A DNA stretch of 46,283 nt from Plantago elongata (lineage: Eukaryota; Streptophyta; Magnoliopsida; Lamiales; Plantaginaceae), in the NCBI GenBank assembly GCA_036897095.1, contig JAYMSP010000586.1:1-46283 (forward strand), in the 5' to 3' direction. Position numbers and translations under genes: made by a program. The notes under the pieces were generated by a model. It was not told where the DNA came from. It did not search any database and saw only the letters and a program-made list of their open reading frames with translations. Shown here one piece after another: positions 11,012-23,232 of the stretch. Every line of letters starts with the position of its first letter. The stretch's first letter is position 1.

Positions 11012-13820
11012 ATGTTGAAGAAAGGGTACGCGTGGGCAATTTCAGCTGGACTCAATGCGGCTCTCGCTGCCATATGCGCTAAATTCTTTCAATCTCAGGT
11101 TATTCTTCAATTTCATTCAATTCATTCAGTTCACAGTTATACAATTTTCACATACCCTTTCTGATCAGCGTAACCTAAATTAGAGTGCTATGTAACCTGC
11201 TGGAATCTGTTTAAATTCAATGCGGTATCCAGAGTAGTTGGGTTTTGTTTGATTTGTGTAAAAATTGCATCTTTTTGCACTCCTTGTGATGATTAAGATT
11301 GTGGTATTGGACAACATTGCACTGTCAATAGAATGGCATGAATTATTGATGTTTTTTTCAAACTTCCCAAATCAAAATCTAATGATTGTCACTTTATTTG
11401 TTTCGGAGTGGAGTTTGGGTAGTTCATACTGCATGATTAGAGGTAAAATTCTATCAGATTCTTGGTCTAAGTAACTACAATTCACTAGTTTGTTGTGTTT
11501 TTTACTATGATACTTCTTGGCTGGGATTACCTATTCGAAACTGGAAACTAGACTTTCGAGTTTGAACGATCAAATTGAGCTTTTGCTGTTTTTTCCTGAC
11601 TGCTTTTGGTAGTATCGGTGCCACTTGATTAATCTTGAGTTAAGTGGTCATGGTTAATGCTTAAAACAGTGTGTCTACTATCATTTACTTTGGAAAAATG
11701 TCCGTGGATGGATCCCTTACCCATTAGCTAATCTGCTGCTTTTGTGGGAAATTATAACATAGGTAACTTGGATTGTTTAATACTATGTTGTAGTTTAATT
11801 ACGCTACATAATTATGTGTTCTTTTCATCTAACATCCCTTATTATATTTTGTGATATGTGTAACCGGGAGGAGCCAGTTTGTATAGATGCTAATATACTG
11901 TATTAGTCTTCAGTCTCCATTTCATACATCTGGGTATAAGTTAAATGTGGAACGGCCCCACTGCTTCGTGATATATAACGGTTTAGTACTGAAATTAGAT
12001 TTCAGACTGACCAAATTATAGGCATATTACCACAAGTTTCTGGTACTTACTCTCCTCAAGTGCCAGATTTTGTTAAAAATTCCTTTTTTACGATTAGTTA
12101 TTCCACCAAACCACATTTCCTAAATTTCTAGTATGCATGTGTTTTTTTATAAAGCATGTTCACAGATGGTACGTGAGTGAAAAACTGGTAAATGAAAATG
12201 TTGGGTGAATGAAACCTTGACACAATAGGCAATTCTAGATTATGACCACTAGTAAATTAAACCCTTGATGCTTGCCTGTGTAATATATGGATAGGAATTT
12301 GCATTTTTCACTTCTATTTTACTGCAAAGGAATGTCCTTATAGGCGCTTCATGTAGCAAATTCAACTTTCAGATGTCTTGTTTTGTTGTTGGTGGTAATG
12401 AGTTCAAAAGTGACACACTTATGTTAATATGGCAGTTCAAATATGGACTTGTGATACTTTTCAACATTATTATGTGGGGGTGCTATGTTAATAGCCTGAA
12501 GGCTCTGTCATCTTTACAAGCTACAGCGACAAATTTCGCAATGAATTTTCTGACTTCTGGACTGGCTGGTTTCCTTATATTTGAGGAGTCACTACCAATC
12601 AAGGTAATTCTCTTTGTTCATCATCTTCTGTGAAGTTATTTAAGATATGCATTGTATGCATGCTTCTAGGTAAACATGCTCTTCAGCTCTTCCTTGTGTA
12701 ATGTTCTTAACAGTCCGATAGATGGGATTTTTTTTTTCTTTCTATCCTCTTTTTGTGAATAACCACTCAGATTGCTTTGTTTCTGCTGATTGTTTGCAAG
12801 AGAGCGCATTAATGATTGGTTAAGTTTTGCCAATACAGAGACCCCAAGTTAAAGGTGTATAACCATGCCAAATGCTAATCCCAAAATACAATCATTTCTT
12901 GTGACTGAAGTTTTTATTACTACTTATTGCTCCAAGTTTTCAACCTTTGGTGTTAAACATTCAGGAATCAGGATAACACTAATTAAACTAAATCAAAATG
13001 ATTCAGAAAAAAAAAACGTGTATTGGTCACGTTTGATGAAAAGCTCGATTGTGTATTCTTTGTTAAGCTTATGCAAACTTGATTGTATATACCACCTGGT
13101 CCTGAACTACATGTGTCTAGATGCAAGTAGTTTACTTTTGAATGTGAAGATACTCAATAAATCGAGATCTATGCCTATAATGAATTGAGCTTTCCATTAT
13201 TTGCTTCTTACTGGGTTACTATATGGGCATTGTAGACATCTACAATTCATCATGATGGTACATTATATGAGAGGAAATTTGCTATTGCTTCTGCTTGGAG
13301 AGTAGAATTTTATAAGTTGTAAGATCAATCTGAAAGTAGTTGAAATTAAAGGTAGGTAGCAATTTTATAAGTTGTAAGATCAATCTGAAGTAGGTAGCAC
13401 CTTAGCAGAGTAAATGGCCAAAAGTGAGTTAAAAAAAATGACCTAGTTAATGTAGAAGATAGAATTTTGAAGTACAATAATTTCCTGATCAACTGGTAAA
13501 AAATTGGAAGTATACATCGAAAAAAAAACCAGATAGCTGAAGATTGGTCGCGAAACACTGCAATAGTTTATGGCACACAAGTACTTTACTTGATCCGTAT
13601 TTTAAACACTCAATACATTTGCAGACTGTACTTCAATCGCGATGTTGAAATCCTGCAAACTGATGTTATTACTTTATTCACAGAATGCCCAGGTTGAAAA
13701 TTTTCAATTTTATTAGTTTCCTTTCTGCCATTGCAGTGGTTCGCAGGGGCAACGCTGATAGTGATTGGTGTTATAGTTTTAAGCAAATCAAGCATTGAGG
13801 AGAAAGAACACGCAAATTAG
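11012..13820 (+). CDS. TMEM42-like small membrane protein (EamA/DMT-type)
   Basis: Three exons read in frame: 11012-11098 (29 codons), 12436-12603 (56 codons) and 13737-13820 (ends TAG), giving 112 aa. The ATG at 11012 starts 'MLKKGYAWAISAGLNAAL'. The body has four hydrophobic segments: residues about 6-22, 31-48 ('YGLVILFNIIMWGCYV'), 55-75 and 86-105 ('WFAGATLIVIGVIVLS'). The conserved block 'NSLKALSSLQATATNF' is typical of the plant transmembrane protein 42 family, a half-size relative of drug/metabolite transporters. Small DMT proteins of this kind probably act as dimers; the substrate is unknown. An alternative acceptor at 12372 would add 21 residues in frame. Both introns are large (about 1.3 and 1.1 kb). 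Confidence 0.85.
13306..13393. repeat. Short tandem duplication in intron 2 of the TMEM42-like gene
   Basis: 'aattttataagttgtaag' plus 'atcaatctgaa' occurs at 13306-13335 and again at 13361-13390, period 55 bp, nearly identical. Confidence 0.85.
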
Positions 13821-15500
13821 ATGTGTATCATTTGCTTGTACACTGGGCATGGTCATGCTGTGGTGCCTTCTGTATATGCGATCACCAATAGATTGCTGAA
13901 TGAGACCGTCTCTTGTAGTTTTTTGTGACCATTGAGGCGCCTAGATGGTCTTCGCCTCTTCAGGCCCTTTGTTACTTGTAACTTGTAAGTCAAACTATAT
14001 AATCCTCATAGAACTGATAGTCTGATACACATTTGTGAGTCTGTTAGCAAAGACATTGAGAAAGTTCTCCAGTTAATTAGATGAAAAGGTAACCGTCGCC
14101 TCAGTTTTTACTAATTACTATGCTACGGTGTACTTGTGATTCGTCGTGCATCGTATATTTTAAGCACTATGATGGTCCAGCATAGAGGAAAAAGCTGAAG
14201 TTCAGGTATCATGTTGGAAGTTGGAACAAGTCAGGATCATCTCCTAAACTGTGTATCCATCCACAAGAGAAGCGCTTTCCACAAGAAATTGCTAAAATAA
14301 CCAAACTTTGAAAATAATGCTCATCCCGATTGCTAAAATAGTTTTGTTGAGACTTCTGAGCCCATAAATCAAATCCAATGACAAATCATTATTTACAATT
14401 TACTGCCTTTTTCAGCAATATCCGAAATCTCGAGTAAACTGAAGTTCTTGCAACTTGCAACACCGATAAGTGTTGTAGACTTATAGCTAAAAAAACAAAT
14501 TTTCATTCAACATACCCAAATATCCAAGATCCTTTAGAAATTCAAAGAGGGGAGTCTATCAAATCAAACTACGAATAGACATATTGTGTTTTTTGTGATT
14601 TTCTAAAGTATAATAAAGTATTCTCCTACTCTTTTTATATTGAAATAATCTAACCGTAAACAGAAATTAAAATTACATGTTCAATTATAATTATACCATA
14701 TAGCATTTGATCATTTGATGTGGCCATTTGCACTCTACTATACCACCAGGTAATTATCCTTCTCTCTCTATCATACTACTTCTACGAATTTTATGAAATA
14801 CCATATTTATATAACTTATCTTGATACATTACATGTTACTCATCAAATTGTTTATAACACTTACAACATGAGTTCTTTGTAATATAAAAAATACCAATAT
14901 TGATGTAACTTTGTGTGTTTTTTAAAGTTTTTTTCATGCTATTATAAATATTATTTGTGTGTTTGGTTTTAAATTTCATTTTTCTGTACAAATTGACTTT
15001 ATAAAGTATAAACTTTAGGTAATCTAATTCGAATTTGGAATCAAACACTCCGTATGTTATTTACAATAAGTCCAAATAGAATAAATTATGTGAGAAGAAA
15101 AGGATGAATCTGTTTAGTATAAAACTGGAGTGAATTCTTTCAATTTCAGTTGTTTTTTTTGTGTAAAAGATACATAAAAAAGTTCATTCAAATTGAGAGG
15201 ATTTAACTGCAGTTATACGTCACATAATCAATGAATATCCGATGAAAAAGGGGGAAACAAATGAGAAAATACACACACCTAAGCAGTAAAAGTTTGGTCC
15301 TCCAACAACTTACTACTACTACATCCTCAAAGTAGTCACGAAAATCGACAATCTCCATTTTAAACGGCTTTCGAAAAACAAGTTTTTCGTCTCCTTCACT
15401 ACTCCATAACTCTTTGTCCACTACCGTAAACAACCGCTCATGGAGTTAAACTTAAACACATAGCTCCAGTCCGGTGGAGGTAAAATTATAGCTTAGTGGG
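13821..15500. other. 3' UTR of the TMEM42-like gene, then AT-rich intergenic
   Basis: About 200-300 bases after the stop are probably 3' UTR. The remainder to the BPC leader is AT-rich with no gene-like reading frame. Short hypothetical frames at 14836-15048 and 15203-15433 show no family resemblance or composition unlike the background. Confidence 0.4.
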
Positions 15501-16977
15501 GTTATTGTTGTTTTTTGTACTCTACTATTATTACTGTGCTTGCTTGCCATCACAGATATTTCATTTTCTACTGGACTACTACTTCTTGCTCACTCCCTTT
15601 TCATTTTAGGGTTTCCAGCTTCACCCTTCTTCCTCACCTCTCTCTCCATCAATTTCTTGCAAATAAGCTTTTTTATCCTCTTTTACTTCAAGATTCTCTT
15701 TTGGGTACTCGAAAAAAGGTTGCTTTTTTATGGCTTCGAGCTTTCCTGTTAATTGATTCTTCAGTTCTTGGGATTTCTAGTTTGTTACTTGGTCAAGACG
15801 TTAAATCACTTGAATTTGGATTTTGGTTGGTTTATTGTTTATGTATCGGTTAGAGTTGGTAATCTGCTTGTGTGAATTGTGATTTTACCAGATTTTACCA
15901 GACCATGCTGCTTAAGGTTCATCTATATTTCTCAGTATTGTTTAATTTAATGTAATCAAGCTTTTGGTAAAATCTATATACGCATGCAGTGGTGTTCTTT
16001 TTCCTCTTTGTGATTTTTACCGGTGGGAGAAAACTTCAATGCATATGTTATGGCATTGAGTTTTTGTTGTTGTGAGAATCACAAAGTTTGTAGCTTTACT
16101 AGAAAATCAATGGGCTTCTGTTTGAATTGGTTTTGTGAGTAAGCACGGGTTTTGTTTGCTTTTGCTGGTATTTCGAACTTTGAAGATAATATCCGTAGAC
16201 TATTTTAGTAACTATTGAACTGGTGTGGAATGGATGCATTTGAAATTTAAACCATATATTGTTGATTCTTCTCGAGGAGGTGAATGTAGAACTGTGTTGT
16301 GGATGTGAGGCACATTGTTAATGCAGTGATATTTGATTGTAGCTTTATTCAACCCTATGTGCCGGTTGTAGCGACTGAGCTGCTTGAGTCCTTCATAACA
16401 CTTTGTGTACTAACAGGAAAAGCCATTTGCTGGCACTACTACATCCTTATGTGATAGATAAGTCTACGTGATTCTTTGTATGATAAGTTTTTGTGGGAAC
16501 CAAATTCTTCTGATACAGAGCATTGACCAGGTTTATCACTATCCACATTGTGATCCAAGAATAAGTAATGCAGTAGAGTGTTCCTGTAGTATGCTTGATA
16601 TACTAGTTGAGTGAAAGTTGTGTTTGATACTAGTACCGTTCCAATTATTTTCTTTGTCTACGTCTCATTTACACATATTTGGAATGTACTTTACTTGATT
16701 GATGCATGTTCACATTGCATGTATCCTCATGGACTATTTAACTCATGTAATGGGAAATATTTTAGACAATGTCAATTACTTGGTCCTTCCTTCAAATTTC
16801 CAATTCTTGGAAACAATTGTTTAATTATTTGACGGTTGTTGGATTCTTATACTGGAAAACCAGGTGAGTCAGATCTGGCTTGGGTGCTGTAGTCTTATTT
16901 TGCCCTATTTATGCCTTGTTGCTGGGAGGTTGGACGTGAATGCCCAAACTAGCTGATTGATAGACTTAGGGTTCTCA
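15500..16977 (+). other. Probable 5' leader with intron(s) of the BPC gene
   Basis: A pyrimidine-rich stretch around 15590-15720 (ending 'cgaaaaaag|gttgc') looks like a plant 5' UTR exon with a donor. A second possible donor is 'aaaaccag|gtgagt' (about 16863). A possible acceptor 'gattgatag' lies just before the ATG at 16978. The exact splice pattern cannot be fixed from sequence alone. No coding signal is seen here. Confidence 0.5.
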
Positions 16978-18090
16978 ATGGATGACAGTGGGCATCGTGA
17001 TAATGGACGGCATAAACTAAGTCAGGGTCAGGTAGCTTCTCTAGTCTCTACTGAGAAACTTAAACAGGTCTTTTGCAGCCTTTTCTCTGTTGTATTTTCT
17101 GTTTTAGTTGGTGATAACTTGAAGAATATAAGGATTTTTGTTCTCAGCATTGTTTGTGATCCAATCCTAGTTGACATGATTTTGTTTTAGTGGTTTATGC
17201 AGCATCAGCCAACTATGAAACAAATAATGACGATGATGGCTGAGAGAGATGCTGCAATCCAGGAACGGAATTTGGCACTATCTGAAAAGAAAACTGCCTT
17301 GGCAGAGAGAGACATTGCAATTCTGCAGAGGGATACTGCAATTGCTGAACGAAACAGTGCTGTGTTGGAACGGGACAACGCATTGGCTGCTCTCCAGTAT
17401 CGAGAAAACACCATGAATAACAGTGGTGATATGTCCACATGCCCACCTGGATGCCAAGCTGCACGTGGAGTGAAACACATACACCACTTAGACCAACATC
17501 TGCCCCACATGATCGAAACTCCAACCAACCCCAGCCCAATGTCACCAGTCCCTTCTGAGCCTGCAAAAGCCCGTAACACAAAACGCACGAAGGAGCCTAA
17601 ATCAGGTTCTCCTGCAAAAAAGATGACTACAAAAGCTACAACAAAGGTCAAGCAGGAAAACGAAGAGTTTAACAACACAATCTTTGGGAAGTCCCAGTTC
17701 TGGAAGGATGGGCCAGACATGGATAACGGCCAGCTCGTGGGATCAAAGCCTGATTGGAAGAATCAAGATCTGGGATTGAACCAGGTTGCATATGATGAGA
17801 CTACAATGCCTGTCCCAGTTTGCTCATGTACTGGGGTTCTGAGGCCGTGCTACAAGTGGGGCAACGGGGGTTGGCAATCTTCATGCTGTACAATGAATTT
17901 GTCAATGTATCCGCTTCCCACTATGCCTAACAAGAGACATGCTCGAGTTGGTGGCAGGAAGATGAGTGGGAGCGCATTTATGAAGCTCCTAAGCCGGCTT
18001 GCTGGGGAAGGTCACGATTTATCTAATCCAGTTGATCTTAGGAACCATTGGGCGAAACATGGGACAAACCGCTACATCACCATCAAATAA
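16978..18090 (+). CDS. BPC6: BASIC PENTACYSTEINE group II GAGA-binding factor
   Basis: Exons 16978-17031 (18 codons, '[18 protein letters not shown]') and 17191-18090 join in frame to give 317 aa. Residues about 30-90 form an alanine/glutamate-rich coiled coil ('[18 protein letters not shown]') used for dimerisation. Next comes a Ser/Pro/Lys-rich nuclear-localisation part ('[21 protein letters not shown]'). The C-terminal 93 residues are the BBR/BPC DNA-binding domain with the five invariant cysteines at about 229, 231, 238, 250 and 251 and the ending '[13 protein letters not shown]'. The family binds (GA)n repeats in the nucleus and recruits Polycomb-type repression. The '[13 protein letters not shown]' start and coiled coil place it in group II near Arabidopsis BPC6; symbol by resemblance. 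A single intron separates the first 18 codons. A poly(A) signal follows at 18385. Confidence 0.95.
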
Positions 18091-18384
18091 GTGTACCACC
18101 AGTTGGTACCAAATGTGCGTTCTGGTATTAGTTGGTTGCTTGCCTGGACAATGTGGGCAGCCAGTTATGATAAAATTGCTGTAACGTATGCTCTCCTCCC
18201 TTTCCTGATGTGTAGAATGCAGAGCATCTGACAGAAGAGATGAAAAATCGGAAGATGGGAATTTGTTGGAGTAAGAAGAGTTATTTACTTGAATGTTGTT
18301 TGCTTGTAACTGTAGATAGTTGTAACTTGTAAGAAGTAAGAACAGAGACTATTGTATGTCCAATGTATTAACGTGCTTAAAATC

Positions 18385-18390
18385 AATAAA
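18385..18390 (+). terminator. Probable poly(A) signal of the BPC gene
   Basis: 'aataaa' lies 295 bases after the BPC stop, in an AT-rich stretch and at a normal 3' UTR distance. Confidence 0.55.
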
Positions 18391-18615
18391 CTAAGATTTA
18401 CTATGAATGGTCCCTTTTGCATTTGCAACGTTACTTGGTTTTAGACATGGTAATCGGGTCATCAGGTTGGTGTATTTGCCTGCTACTCCAGTATGCTGGT
18501 AGAATTGACATGTAATGTAACGTGCATTTTACATTATTTTCTTTCTTCATGGTTGGTAACTTTCATTTTCATTTTGATGAATTAATTATTTAGTTATGTT
18601 TAGTTAGGATATAAT

Positions 18616-18704
18616 AATATTAGCCCGCCTAGCTCAATTAGTATTATGCAGAGTTATTTTTTAGAGGTCTCTAGTTCGAATTTTATAGATCCCAATTCAT
18701 ATTC
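18616..18704 (+). mobile_element. tRNA-derived SINE-like insertion
   Basis: An 89-bp segment is bounded by a perfect 14-bp direct repeat 'agttaggatataat' (18602-18615 and 18705-18718), as expected for L1-mediated insertion. Its first part 'agcccgcctagctcaatt' resembles the A-box end of plant tRNA-Lys. 'ggtctctagttcgaatt' resembles a tRNA B box. It is degenerate and short and could also be a retroposed tRNA pseudogene. Confidence 0.55.
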
Positions 18705-18722
18705 AGTTAGGATATAATATGG

Positions 18723-19470
18723 ATGGATAATTTCAATATCAACTAAGATTAACATTATTGATTTAAATAGTTGGACATATATTAATTAGTAAGGCATATA
18801 ACTTGTTAAATAAATATTGTGGCATGCAATAAAATGAAATTGAAACAAATAATGTGGACATTATCCAATATTGAATGGAGTGGGACACATTCACATTGTA
18901 ATCACTCCAGTTGACATTCATTCTAAATGCAAACCAAATTCAGATACAAAAATGGCTCCCTTGTACGCCCACTGACAATGACTCTTCTCTTCTAAGTTGT
19001 AACCCCGCCCCGCTACTCACGGTTCGAAGTGACCAACCAAAGTATGAAAATAGACTCGCTATTGGCTAAAATGGCATGGCCGGGTGATACCGCAAAACAT
19101 CGAAGATGAATTGAAGTAGAGAACTGTAGTCGATAAGCAACAAAAACCCACGTCGGTCCTTTCCACAAAACTCAAAACCCAATCACTTTCACAACAATAT
19201 TTGATCTATCTGTCGGAAAATTTTAACTTGAACCCCTGCCTGCAACTCAGATTGTAAGAAAATGTTAAGAACCAAACTGTAATCCCAAATGCAGCCAAAT
19301 GTTTACGTGTTACACTCCAATATTACCACTATTCTTAAATCAATATTTTATAAGTGTAGGTGGTTAATTAACCCATTAATCAACATTCATTAATAATTGA
19401 TTGTCACTTCTTATGCTTACTCCAAAGTTTTTGTCTCTTTCTATTAAGACCAAACCAAACTTAAAAAACT
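18723..19470. other. Intergenic
   Basis: Spacer between the BPC and bZIP genes. The right part is presumably the bZIP promoter. Nothing specific recognised. Confidence 0.4.
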
Positions 19471-19972
19471 AGTCTCTTCTTCTTCTTCTTCTTTTATTTC
19501 AAGAATTCAACAACACAAAAACAAGCCTTTTCTTCTTCCCAATTCTAACGTCAATTTTCACCGCCATTTTCAGCGGGAACTTCGCCCAAACTCGCTTGAA
19601 CAATAGATTTGTTAATGATTTGAACTAAACTCAGGTATATACCAGCATTTCTTAGCTGCTTGATTGCCTGCTCTTTCCTTTTTCTTGTGATTCTCTGTTC
19701 TGAAAGTTTGTGCCTTTTTTGTATTAATCGTTGAGCTTTGTGTTTTTTAATCTTAGGACTCGTTGTTCAATGTTGATGATTGCAAATTCAGTTCTTGGGG
19801 ATTTCGATTGAAGCTTGTGTGAGTGTTAATCACTACTCACTAGGGTTTTTTCATTTCTGGTTTTTAGGTTTGTTTTGGAAATCAGGATCATTTGAGAAAA
19901 GGGATCACTTTTACGATTTTTGAGTGATTGAAAGAATTGAAGGTGTTTGCTTTAGAGAAGTTGATTGATTTG
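19471..19972 (+). other. Probable 5' leader of the bZIP gene, with a CT-rich tract
   Basis: A (CTT)n tract lies at about 19475-19493. Possible leader splice signals are 'aaactcag|gtatat' (about 19634) and 'gtttttag|gtttg' (about 19869). The reading frame continuing upstream of 19973 has no ATG, only TTG, so the start is placed at 19973. Confidence 0.5.
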
Positions 19973-22369
19973 ATGGCTCACTCAAGGTCTTTATCCCAAC
20001 CCACTTTCTTTGGGAACACTTGCTTGCCTCCCTTGAGCCCTTTTCCGCCTACTAGCGAGTCGTCACTAGCTTCGTCGAACTCAAATTTTAAGGACTTGTC
20101 GATTGATGAACTGGACGTTAGTTCACGTGGTGCTCCAGTTGCTGCCTCTTTGTTTCAGAGGGAGAATTCTTTTCGGGTCAGTGACAGTCTTCCGCCTCGT
20201 AAAGGGCATCGACGGTCTAGCAGTGATGTGCCGTTGGGGTTCTCTGCGATGATTCAGTCTTCTCCGCAGTTGGTTCCTATCAGTGGGCAGGGAGGGTTGG
20301 ATGGGACGAAGAGTGTGGGGAGTTACAAGCCTAATGGCGATGCGAATTCTGAGGGGGAGGTTGTGAATGACTTGTTTGGTTCGTTTATGAATGTGGATAG
20401 TGCTGGAAATAATGATAAAGATAAGGACGGCATGGTTACTTGCAATGTTTCTGAGTTGGAGAGGGTGCCGAGGCATGATCAGCGTTCAAGGGAAGGAATC
20501 AAAAGGGGGGCTGATGGAGATATTGCACCTCCAGCTCGGCACTACAGGAGTCTCTCGATGGATAGTGCTATGGGGAGTTTTAACATGGCGGAAATTTCAG
20601 CAAATTTGCAGAATCAGGTGGATCATTTCTCACCAAGCAATTCTGCGGGTGATAATTCAGCTAAGCTGAACTTGGACTTTGGACATGGTGAATTTAACGA
20701 TTTTGAGATGAAAAAGATTATGGGAGATGAGAGGCTGGCAGAAATTGCAATATCTGACCCTAAGCGAGCTAAGAGGTATGTACATATATTAGTGAAGTGA
20801 CTAATCTTTAGTGTTTCGGAAAAATGTTTCTCAATTTTGAGCTCGTCTGCATACATTTTGTTGTGTAACAGGATTTTGGCAAATCGGCAGTCTGCTGCTA
20901 GGTCAAAAGAGCGGAAGCTGCGCTACATCTCAGAGTTGGAACACAAGGTGCAACTGCTACAAACAGAGGCCACTACATTATCAGCCCAAGTTACTACCTT
21001 GCAGGTGTGTGGTTGCTTACTTTCATTTTTTTTTTGCATTTGGGCTGTTTTACAGAACGCTGTAAGTTTGATAGAAACTCGATTTTCCTTTTCAGAAAGA
21101 CTATGCGGAGTTGACTAATGAGAACAATGAGTTGAAATTCCGTTTTCAGGCTATGGAGCAACAGTCCAAACTCAGAGATGGTTTGTTTTCTTTACCCCAA
21201 GCATATGCTTTAAAAAATAATTAAATATATGTGTTAAGCAAGAAGAATCAATCTTCTTGTTTGTGAAACATGGAAGACCTTCTTTGTGGTCCATTTATGA
21301 GAACTCAACCCCCCCCCCCCCCCACGCGGGCGTTACCGTTGTAGTTTTCGGCTGTCTGATTCAAATTCTAAGCAGTTGACTCGTTTACATTGTTTAGTCC
21401 TATTCCTTTTGAGGCCCATGTGTTTTATTTAGTACTATCATTTTGCGTCCTGCTGGTCCCTTAGTGTAACAAGCATGGGTATTTGGAAGTTTTGAAGTAT
21501 CAAACTGTATTTGGAAGTTTTGAAGCATCAAACTTACACTCTGTGATCTTTGTGACCACCTAAATCATTTAGTGTACGTTCACCATCTGATTCTGAAAAG
21601 TGCACCAGTCTCATTTTCTATGTGCCAATATTTGTTCAACCACTCAAAAAATATTATCCAAACAACTGTGCGTAACTGTAAAATTGTAACAGAGAAGCCT
21701 CACTGAATTATACTGGTAAAGCGATTCAGATAACAGCCTTGTGAAGAAAGCATCTTTTACGTCTGCCTGCTTTCTTTGATAACATCAGATGTTTTATATA
21801 ATATGTGAGATATTGATTGTCCTTTAGTGCCATTGTTGTGAACTTCACAATGAAACTACTGTTTACTGCAATTTTAAAAATAATTGCACGAGAATGTGAG
21901 TTATGACAGTCCCAATTCAGAAAAGACAAATGCTAGTTGTGTGTTATAACATATATGAATCTATTTTCCAAGTTTGTGCTTTGTAGTTTGTAGTTTGTTA
22001 TAGTTGGGTTTGCCCTGTGATTTGCGTTATAGTCCTTGAGTTGATGTTATATGAGGTAACTACGAAAGCAGAGTCTGACTTTCTTTTCGTTTTGGTTCTT
22101 GTAGTCTATATGACTATTCTGTTATTTATGCTCAAGGATTGTAAGCTTAGTCTAGTAACTAAAATTTTCCATACTACTACTATATTTCAGCACTGCACGA
22201 GGCATTGAATGCAGAAGTTCAACGTTTAAAGCTTGCAAATATGGAGCTTAGAGAAGAAGGAAGAGCATCTAATGGTATGGGACAGCAGATGCCTATGAAG
22301 CTTCACATGTTCCCGGTGCAACATCAACAGGCAAATCAACGGTCTTCAACATCTTCGGCCAAAACATAA
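19973..22369 (+). CDS. Group I bZIP transcription factor (bZIP29/bZIP30/VIP1-like)
   Basis: Four exons join in frame: 19973-20775, 20872-21004, 21096-21180 and 22191-22369 (TAA), giving 399 aa. The bZIP domain begins at about residue 264: basic region '[12 protein letters not shown]' (N272), then a long leucine zipper ('[19 protein letters not shown]' and on). The position 8 residues after the Asn is Lys (K280) where most bZIPs have Arg, the signature of plant group I (VIP1, RF2a, RSG, bZIP29/30). Upstream are '[19 protein letters not shown]' (72-90) and '[10 protein letters not shown]' (189-198), serine motifs like those that bind 14-3-3 proteins in this group. Such proteins are nuclear regulators that shuttle from the cytoplasm on osmotic or mechanical cues. 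The last part is Gln/Ser-rich. It is shorter than Arabidopsis bZIP29, closer to VIP1/bZIP30-type lengths. Confidence 0.93.
21309..21323. repeat. Homopolymer C tract in intron 3 of the bZIP gene
   Basis: A C run begins at 21309 and ends before 'acgcggg' at 21324. It is also a likely sequencing or assembly error spot. Confidence 0.8.
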
Positions 22370-22811
22370 GTAGCTCCTACCTTTGAATAGCTAGCGAAGT
22401 GATATCCAACCATGGAATAGTGAGGTTTTAAGTGTGATCTCTCTGCAGTACCTTCTGACACCGACATTTAGACTTATATACATCATTATATATTCATTTT
22501 AAACAATTATTTAGAATAAGTAGTTCAAACTTCAAAAAGGGGTTTGCTTTTTATAGGGGTAAGAAACTACAGTTTTATGGGGTTTGTATTCTTTGTATTT
22601 TCATGTATTGCCTACTCTGTGTATCAGTGTATGAACTTCTTAGAATTTATTGATTCGTGTTTGAGTTGATATTCGAAAAGCCTCATGTTACATGATACGC
22701 TATGTATATATGCCATGCTATTCAGGAAAAGCCTAAACATAAGTCATAGTAGTAACAAGGGAGGGAAGAACTATATAGACTGAAATATGATTATGAGCGG
22801 TGTTTTTCTTA

Positions 22812-22839
22812 TGTAACACAAATATTGAATTGTGTTACA
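22812..22839. repeat. Perfect 10-bp inverted repeat 3' of the bZIP gene
   Basis: 'tgtaacacaa' (22812-22821) and its reverse complement 'ttgtgttaca' (22830-22839) are separated by 8 bases. Function unknown. Confidence 0.7.
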
Positions 22840-23129
22840 GATGCACAAGTCATGAAAGATCAAATTGTGAATATGCCAAAGGTAGGGTACTGGTATATAC
22901 GAGGCAAGTTTATGAGCTTTTGTAAACAGGTTCATGACAAATTACAGGAAGACAGAACAATACTAAAATCTGACATTTAAAAATATGATATTGGAGGGGA
23001 AAATACTATACTAGCATTTTTAGAATTTTCCATAATTAAAGTATAATGCAAAATTTCCAAATTATTTCCTAGTGCAATAAATGTGAAATTAAACTTTGTC
23101 ACATGGTCAAATTTGCTTTCTTTTTCAAA

Positions 23130-23232
23130 TTTGCTGCTTCATTTTTGAAGAAACAAGAGAAGCCATTGAAGAAACAAGAGAGCCATTGAAGAAACAAGAG
23201 AAGCCATTGAAGAAGAAAAATGAAGCAGCAAA
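23130..23232. repeat. Foldback with a 21-bp minisatellite in the loop
   Basis: 'atttgctgcttcattttt' ends at about 23146 and its reverse complement 'aaaaatgaagcagcaaat' starts at about 23216, giving 18-bp arms. Between them 'agccattgaagaaacaagag' is repeated about three times. The open frame through it is a by-product of the repeat, with no protein support. Confidence 0.8.

Noticed and set aside
12865-13188. 107-aa plus-strand open frame
   Set aside because: It falls inside intron 2 of the TMEM42-like gene and resembles no protein family.
17205-17720. 171-aa minus-strand open frame
   Set aside because: Antisense shadow of the BPC coding exon.
18616-18704. Intact tRNA-Lys gene
   Set aside because: The anticodon stem cannot be formed and the B box is degraded; a retroposed relic fits better.
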